The notes beneath the pieces are model-generated. The model did not search any database. It was not told the DNA's origin and saw only the letters and a list, made by a program, of their open reading frames with translations. A stretch of DNA of 6,995 bases, taken from JAZDJT01 sp043803845 (lineage in GTDB: Bacteria > Patescibacteriota > Minisyncoccia > Minisyncoccales > GCA-002788555). Below are positions 1-4,642 of the stretch, in pieces (position 1 is the first letter of the stretch; each line of letters opens with the position of its first letter). The position numbers and the translations under genes were made by a program. The DNA is taken from NCBI GenBank assembly GCA_043803845.1, contig JAZDJT010000014.1, forward strand, positions 1-6,995, read 5' to 3'.

Positions 1-166
1 AGAGTTTTACTTCTTTTTTGAGGGAATTTATAGATTCGCAGACTTCCTCAACACGTTCTCCTTCTAAGCCAAGCAAATATAAGGAAAAACGCATAGCTGT
101 TCTTTCGCCAATCGTAGGAAAATCGGAGAATATTTTGACCGTCTTTTTAATCGGTTTGGGAATCAT
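1..166 (-). CDS. recR: Recombination mediator protein RecR, N-terminal part (runs off the left edge)
   Basis: RecR acts with RecO (and RecF) in the cytoplasm to load RecA on gapped DNA. Only the first 55 codons are in the window. The protein begins MIPKPIKKTVKIFSDFPTIG and continues ERTAMRFSLYLLGLEGERVE. This matches the start of RecR: a conserved Pro near the N-terminus, a helix-hairpin-helix with the P-x-I-G-x-[KR]-T-A-x-R signature (here FPTIGERTAMR), then the YLL segment. The zinc finger and Toprim domains would lie beyond base 1. The ATG at 166-164 overlaps the dnaB TGA (165-163) as ATGA, so the two are probably translationally coupled and share one transcript. No Shine-Dalgarno sequence is visible, which also fits coupling. 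The opposite strand is open for 66 codons here but gives no recognisable protein. The family call is confident; completeness cannot be judged. Confidence 0.85.
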   Translation of the reverse strand, partial: MIPKPIKKTVKIFSDFPTIGERTAMRFSLYLLGLEGERVEEVCESINSLKKEVKL

Positions 167-1521
167 ATTACTTCTTCAGCTCTTATTTCTTCACCATATT
201 CTCTTTCCAGTTCTCTAAAGCTGACTTTTTCTTCATCAAAATACAGCTCGGCGCTCCCCAGCGGCCCGTTTCTGTGTTTGGCGATCATGATGTCAGCAAT
301 ATTTTGACGGGTGGTATTAGTATTGACTCTGTCTTCTCGGTAAATAAACATCACCACGTCGGCATCTTGTTCCAGACTTCCCGATTCTCTCAGGTCAGAG
401 AGTCGTGGCCGCTGGTCCGGTCTGTGTTCGACGGCTCTGGATAGTTGAGAAAGCGCCAGGACAGGCACATTTAACTCTTTGGCCAAAGATTTCAAAGAAC
501 GAGAAATTTCTGTAACTTGCTGGACAATGTTTTCGATCGGGTTTCTCGATTGAATCAGCTGAAGATAGTCAATAATCAAAAGGCCTAATCCTTTTTCGGC
601 TTGCAGTCTTCGCGCCATCGCTCTCATCTGCAGAATCGTTGAAGAGGCGGCGTCATCTATATAGATAGGCGTTTCCGAGAGGGTAGAAAGGGCTTTCTGA
701 AGTTTAGAAAAGTCTTCATCTTGGAGTTTTCCAGTTCTCAACTTCCACAAAGAAACATTGGTTTCGCCGGCGATTAATCTATCAACCAATTGTTCTTTAC
801 CCATCTCCAAGCTAAAAATCCCAACCGGCAGTTTTTCTTTTTTTGCCACAGCACGCGCTATGTCCAGAGCCAGAGAAGTTTTACCAAGACTTGGTCTTGA
901 AGCCAGCAGAATGAAATCTCCTTTTTGAAATCCGGCCAGAATGTTATCAAGTTTTGAAAAACCGGTCGTGACTCCGCGCAGGCTTCCTTTTTTTGAATGA
1001 ATCTTGTCAATTCTCTCGAAAGCCTCATTTAGTTCTGATTTTAACGGCAGGAAAGACTGGGTGAGCGATCTCTGGGCGATGCCAAAAACCTTTTTCTCCG
1101 CTTCATCCAAAATCAAATCGACATCCTTGCTCTCGTCGTAGCTTAAAGCGGTGATGTCGTCCGAGGCTTTAATCAAGTCTCTAAGAACCTTTTTCTCTCT
1201 GACAATTTTAGCGTAGTAAGGGAGATGGGCGGGCGTGGGAACCGTCTGTAAGAGTTCCGAAAGATAACTAGCTCCGCCAATTTCTTCCAATTCCTTTTTT
1301 TCTTCGAGGCGTTGAGTAAGAGTTAAAAGGTCTGTCGGCTCGTGCTTCTCAAAGAGATCGAGTATTGCCTGATAAATTTTGTTGTGAACGGTTTTGTAGA
1401 AATCCTCAGTTCTCAAAAAATCAACAACCTTAATGATTCCTTCCTTATCCAACATCAAAGAACCCAGCAGTGCTTTTTCCGCTTCTATACTCTGAGGAGG
1501 AATTTTAGTGACTTCGGGCAT
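163..1521 (-). CDS. dnaB: Replicative DNA helicase DnaB
   Basis: DnaB is the hexameric 5'-3' helicase that unwinds DNA at the replication fork. At 452 aa it has near-normal length (E. coli about 470). The N-terminal helical domain spans roughly residues 8-110 (PPQSIEAEKALLGSLM is typical), the linker 110-180, and the RecA-like ATPase 181-440. Visible motifs are Walker A at 207-215 (SRPSLGKTS), the catalytic-Glu region SLEM at 237-240, Walker B IIDYLQ at 316-321, the SQLSRAVE and LRESGSLEQDAD segments at 358-388, and AKHRNGP at 414-420, which supplies the conserved Lys/Arg finger residues. There is no intein and no frameshift. The ATG at 1521 has no Shine-Dalgarno sequence in front of it. A likely promoter lies about 85-110 bases upstream, overlapping the end of cysS. 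The stop overlaps recR by 4 bases. Confidence 0.97.
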   Translation of the reverse strand: MPEVTKIPPQSIEAEKALLGSLMLDKEGIIKVVDFLRTEDFYKTVHNKIYQAILDLFEKHEPTDLLTLTQRLEEKKELEEIGGASYLSELLQTVPTPAHLPYYAKIVREKKVLRDLIKASDDITALSYDESKDVDLILDEAEKKVFGIAQRSLTQSFLPLKSELNEAFERIDKIHSKKGSLRGVTTGFSKLDNILAGFQKGDFILLASRPSLGKTSLALDIARAVAKKEKLPVGIFSLEMGKEQLVDRLIAGETNVSLWKLRTGKLQDEDFSKLQKALSTLSETPIYIDDAASSTILQMRAMARRLQAEKGLGLLIIDYLQLIQSRNPIENIVQQVTEISRSLKSLAKELNVPVLALSQLSRAVEHRPDQRPRLSDLRESGSLEQDADVVMFIYREDRVNTNTTRQNIADIMIAKHRNGPLGSAELYFDEEKVSFRELEREYGEEIRAEEVI

Positions 1522-1545
1522 AAAATTAGGTTGTAGGGTAAAGCG

Positions 1546-1559
1546 TTTAGGGTTTAGGG
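1546..1559 (+). repeat. Two tandem TTTAGGG units in the dnaB leader
   Basis: TTTAGGG occurs twice head to tail (1546-1552 and 1553-1559), with a related TAGGG a few bases earlier at 1534-1538. It lies between the dnaB start and its likely promoter, so it would be in the 5' untranslated RNA as CCCTAAA repeats. Two units are close to what chance allows, so no function is claimed. Confidence 0.4.
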
Positions 1560-1570
1560 ATCCGTATATT

Positions 1571-1593
1571 AGTAAAAATTCGTAAATTCGTAG
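1571..1593 (+). repeat. AT-rich interspersed repeat (ATTCGTAAATTCGTA type), copy 1
   Basis: The segment AATTCGTAAATTCGTAG (1577-1593), preceded by AGTAAA, shares its 16-base core AATTCGTAAATTCGTA with the dnaX/DUF4349 gap (5788-5803) more than 4 kb away. Both copies are in spacers and contain the sub-repeat AATTCGTA twice. It looks like a small dispersed intergenic repeat and not a gene part. It sits between the dnaB promoter and start codon. Confidence 0.6.
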
Positions 1594-1604
1594 GTATATA
1601 CGCT

Positions 1605-1633
1605 AATATAATAAAAGTCTTTGAAAATTTCAA
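1605..1633 (-). promoter_or_regulatory. Likely promoter for dnaB-recR
   Basis: Read on the minus strand, TTGAAA (1633-1628) is followed after 17 bases by TATATT (1610-1605), a reasonable sigma-70 type promoter. Transcription would start near 1598, giving a leader of roughly 75 bases before the dnaB ATG at 1521. The -35 box is one half of a 15-base palindrome (TTTGAAAATTTCAAA, 1620-1634). The region is AT-rich, so chance matches are easy. Confidence 0.4.
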
Positions 1634-1635
1634 AT

Positions 1636-3027
1636 CTACTTGGAAATCTTTTTTATCTTGGGTCCTTCTTTAGTGTCTTCCAGATGCCAGCCCATTTTTT
1701 CGAGTGTCTTTCTAACTTTGTCGGCTTCTGACCAATTGCCCTCTTTTCTGTGATTTTCTCTTAATTCTATTAATTGGGAGACCTCCGAAGAAAACTCTCT
1801 TCCTTCCTGCCATTTTTCCTTAAGACCTAGTCCGGTAATTTTGTCAATTCTCAATAGGAGGCCGAGTTTTACATCTTCTTTCAATGAGCTTTTTATTACC
1901 TCCCACAATAAAGAAATCAGCGTAGGGGTGTCCAGATCGTCATTGATGGCGTCGGTTATTTTTGTTTCGTAATCCTGGGGAATTTTTGGGGCCTCTTTCG
2001 CGTAACTGCTTACGGTTTCGTAAATCTTCAGGAGTGCGTTTTGGGAAGCTTCCAAACTCTTCCAGGTAAAGTTCAAAGACGAACGGTAATGAGTCTGCAA
2101 GATAAGATAGCGGAAAGATAAACGAGAGAAACTCTTTTCTTTGATGTCTTTTAGGGTAAAGAAATTTCCCTTTGATTTTGCCATTTTTTCTCCCTCTACC
2201 TGAAGAAATCCTCCGTGCATCCAGTATCGGACAAAAGTTTTTCCAAAAGCCCCTTCAGCTTCGGCTATCTCATTGGTGTGGTGAACCGGTATGTGGTCAA
2301 TGCCGCCGCAGTGGATATCAAAAGGAATGCCAAGGTATTTGATGCTCATCGCCGCACACTCCAGGTGCCAGCCCGGAAAGCCGACGCCCCAGGGAGACTG
2401 CCATTCCATTAATCTCTTTTTTCCTCCAGCTGGCGGAAGTGAAAATTTCCAGAGAGCAAAATCAGTAATGTTCTTTTTGCCTTTAACCATTTCTATCCTG
2501 GCGCCGGCTTTTAACCCCTCTATGTTAAGTTGCGCCAATTTTCCGTAATCGGGGAGCAGGGAAGTGTCAAAATAAATTCCGTCAGCGGTTTTGTAGATGA
2601 ACCCCTTTTCCTCCAATGTCTTTATCAAATCAATCTGCTCTTTTATGTGGTCGGTGGCTTTACACCAGATGTCCGGCTCGATGACGTTTAAATCTTTTAG
2701 ATTCTCTTTGAAAATTTTTGTGTAAAATTCGGCGATTTCATAAGGACTCTTTTTCTGGATTCTGGCGCTTTTTTCCACTTTGTCCTCGCCGGTATCAGCA
2801 TCTGAAGTCAAATGGCCGACGTCGGTGATGTTCATCACGTGTTTTACTTTGTAGCCGTTATAAAGAAGAACCCTTTTTAAGACGTCTTCAAAAAGGTAAG
2901 AACGCAAGTTGCCGATGTGAGGGAAGTCATAAACAGTCGGACCACAGGTATAAAGTCCGATCTCTTTATCTTTTAAAGGTTGGAAAACATCTTTTTTCCT
3001 GGAGAGAGTGTTGTAGATTTTCAGCAT
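1636..3027 (-). CDS. cysS: Cysteinyl-tRNA synthetase
   Basis: This cytoplasmic class I synthetase charges tRNA-Cys with cysteine using ATP. At 463 aa it is the usual length. Visible motifs are the HIGH-like PHIGN at 36-40 and KMAKS at 281-285 (the KMSKS loop). The zinc ligands expected for the family are C28 (TCGPTVYD), C224 (WHLECAAM), H249 or H250 (VHHTNE) and E253. The DALR-type anticodon-binding region and Trp-containing tail follow from about residue 300. Odd feature: after DFALWKFS the sequence reads LPPAGGKKRLMEW before SPWG. In typical homologues this stretch is about six residues shorter, and PPAGG is encoded by a dispersed palindrome (2422-2437). The ATG at 3027 has no Shine-Dalgarno sequence; a TATAAT at 3053-3048 would give a leader of only about 14 bases. 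Confidence 0.97.
   Translation of the reverse strand: MLKIYNTLSRKKDVFQPLKDKEIGLYTCGPTVYDFPHIGNLRSYLFEDVLKRVLLYNGYKVKHVMNITDVGHLTSDADTGEDKVEKSARIQKKSPYEIAEFYTKIFKENLKDLNVIEPDIWCKATDHIKEQIDLIKTLEEKGFIYKTADGIYFDTSLLPDYGKLAQLNIEGLKAGARIEMVKGKKNITDFALWKFSLPPAGGKKRLMEWQSPWGVGFPGWHLECAAMSIKYLGIPFDIHCGGIDHIPVHHTNEIAEAEGAFGKTFVRYWMHGGFLQVEGEKMAKSKGNFFTLKDIKEKSFSRLSFRYLILQTHYRSSLNFTWKSLEASQNALLKIYETVSSYAKEAPKIPQDYETKITDAINDDLDTPTLISLLWEVIKSSLKEDVKLGLLLRIDKITGLGLKEKWQEGREFSSEVSQLIELRENHRKEGNWSEADKVRKTLEKMGWHLEDTKEGPKIKKISK
2422..2437. repeat. TCCgCCAG-type palindrome inside cysS
   Basis: The plus strand reads TCCTCCAGCTGGCGGA, a 16-base palindrome with one mismatched pair. It matches the intergenic palindrome TCCGCCAGTTGGCGGA at 5804-5819 in 14 of 16 positions. 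In the cysS frame it encodes PPAGG (residues 198-202), inside a short stretch that looks inserted relative to other CysRS proteins. It is in frame and leaves every catalytic motif intact. Confidence 0.65.
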
Positions 3028-3047
3028 AGGGAAATTTGTTATCTCTA

Positions 3048-3053
3048 ATTATA
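3048..3053 (-). promoter_or_regulatory. Possible -10 box for cysS
   Basis: Read on the minus strand this is a perfect TATAAT, placed about 21 bases before the cysS ATG. The transcript would start about 14 bases before the start codon, which fits the lack of a Shine-Dalgarno sequence. No convincing -35 box is found at 16-18 bases' distance (the hexamer there reads ATGGAA), so support is moderate. Confidence 0.4.
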
Positions 3054-3094
3054 CATTTTTCAAAATCTTTTTCCATAAAGTCCAATTGATATGA

Positions 3095-3123
3095 TTGACT
3101 AATTATCACTAGTATGTTATAAT
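3095..3123 (+). promoter_or_regulatory. Strong sigma-70 type promoter with extended -10, driving the 3299 gene
   Basis: TTGACT (3095-3100) is separated by exactly 17 bases from TATAAT (3118-3123). The -10 is preceded by TGT (3115-3117), giving the extended -10 form TGnTATAAT. This is the best promoter in the window. Transcription would start near 3130, giving a leader of about 170 bases before the TTG start at 3299. The promoter is divergent from cysS. Confidence 0.75.
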
Positions 3124-3170
3124 TTATCAAGAAAAGTTCTTTAATAAGAGAGATTTATCGGAAACGGAAA

Positions 3171-3232
3171 CTCCAGACAGCCGAGTTGTTTGTTAATTTA
3201 TTATAATTAATCGGCAGCTCGGCTATCTGGAG
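3171..3232 (+). promoter_or_regulatory. Long stem-loop in the 5' leader of the 3299 gene
   Basis: CTCCAGACAGCCGAGTTG (3171-3188) pairs with CAGCTCGGCTATCTGGAG (3215-3232): 17 of 18 positions pair, with one C-A mismatch and one G-U wobble. Inside it TTAATT (3193-3198) pairs with AATTAA (3205-3210), closing a six-base loop TATTAT. No T-tract follows, so it is not an ordinary intrinsic terminator. It lies in the predicted leader between the strong promoter and the start codon, so a regulatory RNA element or a separate small RNA is plausible. No known riboswitch was recognised. Confidence 0.65.
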
Positions 3233-3236
3233 GTAG

Positions 3237-3254
3237 GCAGAACATTGATTCTGC
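3237..3254 (+). promoter_or_regulatory. Second small hairpin in the same leader
   Basis: GCAGAA (3237-3242) pairs perfectly with TTCTGC (3249-3254) around a six-base loop CATTGA, five bases after the long stem-loop. With that stem it gives the leader two consecutive hairpins before the Shine-Dalgarno sequence at 3284-3289. It is short enough to occur by chance. Confidence 0.4.
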
Positions 3255-3283
3255 TGATGACTTTTGAAGGGTAGACTAAAAAA

Positions 3284-3289
3284 AAGGAG
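3284..3289 (+). promoter_or_regulatory. Strong ribosome binding site that fixes a TTG start
   Basis: AAGGAG lies nine bases before the TTG at 3299. In the same frame a TGA sits at 3290-3292, so translation cannot begin further upstream and no ATG or GTG is nearer. This is the only clear Shine-Dalgarno sequence among the gene starts in the window. Confidence 0.8.
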
Positions 3290-3298
3290 TGATTTGAT

Positions 3299-4456
3299 TT
3301 GAAATATTTTAACGTGAGACTAGATGAGAGTGTTTTGACGCGGCAGACAAGAGATATTCTGGATAAGCTAAGAGACGAGAGAAGTCTGATAGTGAAAGGC
3401 GGTCTGGCAAGACTGGCGTTACTTGAGACGTTGGTAAGACAGGGGAAAAAGATTAACCCCGAGCGGTTGTCGATAGAAAGAAAAATCGAAGACCTGGATT
3501 TAATACTGACATACACCGACACACTACCCAAAAGCAAAGATTATCTTATTGGAAGAGCAGAGGAGATTCAAAAAACCTTGAAGGGGTTGGTACTCCCATT
3601 AATGGGCAGAGACATTGAACCCGCCAAGGCCAAGCAGGGAAGGATCGACGGAGAAACCATTGAGAGGATTCTGGACACGCGAGACTTGACGATTAACGAG
3701 GTAATCCTCGTGCCTCTTGCCGGCGAGTGGTGGCTGTATTATACACAGCGATGCTGGAGAGATAGCATTTGCGGAGTAGGAATGCTTAACGCCAACGATT
3801 CAAAGACGATTCGAAGAGACCCGAGTAGGATTGTACCTAGCAATAGGGGATTCTACCGTCTGTTCAAGTTCTGGGTTGAGGGCAAGGTGGAAATGATATG
3901 GCTTCCCGACTGGCAGATAGCGGTTCATCTGGCGGAGATGCTAAAGAGACAAGAGAAAAGAGATTTGCCCCTGGGAGCAAATCTCGGGAGATACGCACTC
4001 GTCATAGCCAACAAGTACAAAGACGCCGATATTAAAATAAAGAGTCGATGGATGACGGTTCTGCGCAAATTCGGATTTACTGACCTGGGAGACTGGGACA
4101 CGTGGGTTCAAGAGCAGAGTATAATGGACCAAATTCGTTACGGAGATGACTTTGAGTTCGAAAGCGATCTATCCTTTGCGGAAATCATCGACCGGATGAT
4201 AAAAGAGAGAACCCAGAGAGAAGAAGCGCGACGTCAGAGAAGAATTGAGAGAGACCATTGTCAGCACGTCTTTGAAACTATTGTCTGCCAGGATTGTAAT
4301 CTCGATACCCAGTGCGAAATCCAGAAATGCCAGAAATGCACGCAGTATACGGTGACGATTCCAGAGTTAGCGGAATTGCCTTGCAATGATGTCTTCATTA
4401 CTGGTCGCTGGTCGGCAGATGAATATTCTTTGAAGAAGTTTCCGGATAGATTCTAA
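3299..4456 (+). CDS. Divergent tRNA-nucleotidyltransferase/poly(A)-polymerase-like protein with C-terminal zinc ribbon
   Basis: This 385-aa protein is not a standard housekeeping gene. It shows class II nucleotidyltransferase (Pol beta superfamily) motifs in the right order: KGGLAR at 33-38, like GGxVR; EDLDLIL at 64-70, with D65 and D67 as candidate metal ligands; RDLTIN at 128-133, like the RRDxTIN motif of CCA-adding enzymes; WRDSICGVGML at 153-163; and RDPSRI at 173-178 followed by R183 and R187, like DPLRxLRxxRF. Motif spacing is close to that of bacterial CCA enzymes. After about residue 300 comes an Arg/Glu-rich helix (302-319), then a zinc ribbon C330-x2-C333...C344-x2-C347 with extra H320, C321, H323 and C339. 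No HD domain is seen. TTG start, strong Shine-Dalgarno, own promoter, folded leader and likely terminator. More than half of its Arg codons are AGA, unlike dnaX, which suggests a different origin. The substrate is unknown. It might be a CCA-adding, tailing or tRNA-modifying enzyme, or a non-catalytic relative. I am fairly sure it is a real gene and moderately sure of the family. Confidence 0.6.
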   Translation: MKYFNVRLDESVLTRQTRDILDKLRDERSLIVKGGLARLALLETLVRQGKKINPERLSIERKIEDLDLILTYTDTLPKSKDYLIGRAEEIQKTLKGLVLPLMGRDIEPAKAKQGRIDGETIERILDTRDLTINEVILVPLAGEWWLYYTQRCWRDSICGVGMLNANDSKTIRRDPSRIVPSNRGFYRLFKFWVEGKVEMIWLPDWQIAVHLAEMLKRQEKRDLPLGANLGRYALVIANKYKDADIKIKSRWMTVLRKFGFTDLGDWDTWVQEQSIMDQIRYGDDFEFESDLSFAEIIDRMIKERTQREEARRQRRIERDHCQHVFETIVCQDCNLDTQCEIQKCQKCTQYTVTIPELAELPCNDVFITGRWSADEYSLKKFPDRF

Positions 4457-4474
4457 AGTAAAAACACTCGGCTT

Positions 4475-4502
4475 GAGGGCGCCAAATAAGTCCCTCTTTT
4501 TT
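4475..4502 (+). terminator. Likely intrinsic terminator after the 3299 gene
   Basis: GAGGG (4475-4479) pairs with CCCTC (4492-4496) around a 12-base loop and is followed directly by six Ts (4497-4502). It begins 18 bases after the stop codon. The stem is short but GC-rich. It would separate this unit from dnaX. Confidence 0.55.
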
Positions 4503-4510
4503 AATTTACA

Positions 4511-4554
4511 ATCGAATTTCAATTGAATTAACATCGAATTAACAGTCGAATTTC
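4511..4554 (+). repeat. Four phased TCGAATT repeats of about 11 bp upstream of dnaX
   Basis: TCGAATT or TTGAATT occurs four times in the same orientation, starting at 4512, 4523, 4534 and 4546, with spacings of 11, 11 and 12 bases. The unit is roughly ATCGAATTAAC. This is close to one helical turn, so bound proteins or bends would face the same side. It lies between the preceding terminator and the dnaX start. It may equally be a decaying AT-rich tandem repeat. Confidence 0.55.
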
Positions 4555-4576
4555 CAGAGTCTATTTTTTTCTTTCC

Positions 4577-4590
4577 TGCCTGCGTAGGCA
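4577..4590. repeat. Palindrome TGCCTGCGTAGGCA upstream of dnaX
   Basis: TGCCT (4577-4581) and AGGCA (4586-4590) are perfect inverted arms around GCGT. The flanks (CC before, TGG after) nearly extend it to CCTGCCTGCGTAGGCAGG, a form I recall as a common dispersed palindrome in Parcubacteria-like genomes. It is much more GC-rich than the surrounding spacer, which supports insertion as a unit. It ends 52 bases before the dnaX start. Confidence 0.5.
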
Positions 4591-4642
4591 TGGCATTTTG
4601 GCAAAATTTATGATAAATTTATTTAATTGACGCCTACTTTTT

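Noticed and set aside
3223..3537. Minus-strand open frame of 104 codons overlapping the 3299 gene
   Set aside because: It is Ser/Leu-rich shadow sequence of the plus-strand gene and runs through the leader hairpin. It has no recognisable domain.
4256..4341. TnpB/IS605-like zinc finger at the end of the 3299 gene
   Set aside because: The CxxC...CxxC ribbon is not followed by RuvC motifs, and the upstream protein shows none. No transposon ends, target duplications or TnpA gene are visible.
3171..4456. Retron-like arrangement (structured RNA followed by a nucleic-acid polymerase gene)
   Set aside because: The protein has no reverse transcriptase YxDD motif or RT fingers/palm signature, and the RNA has no recognisable msr-msd layout. 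Only the loose analogy of hairpin plus nucleotidyltransferase-like protein remains.
4466..4473. ACTCGGCT after the 3299 gene, complementary to eight bases of the leader stem's left arm
   Set aside because: Eight bases are within chance for this length, and no longer complement or direct-repeat boundary is found that would mark a mobile element.
4627..4632. TTGACG just before dnaX as its -35 box
   Set aside because: A -10 at the right distance would fall inside the dnaX coding sequence, after the ATG, so it cannot drive this start.
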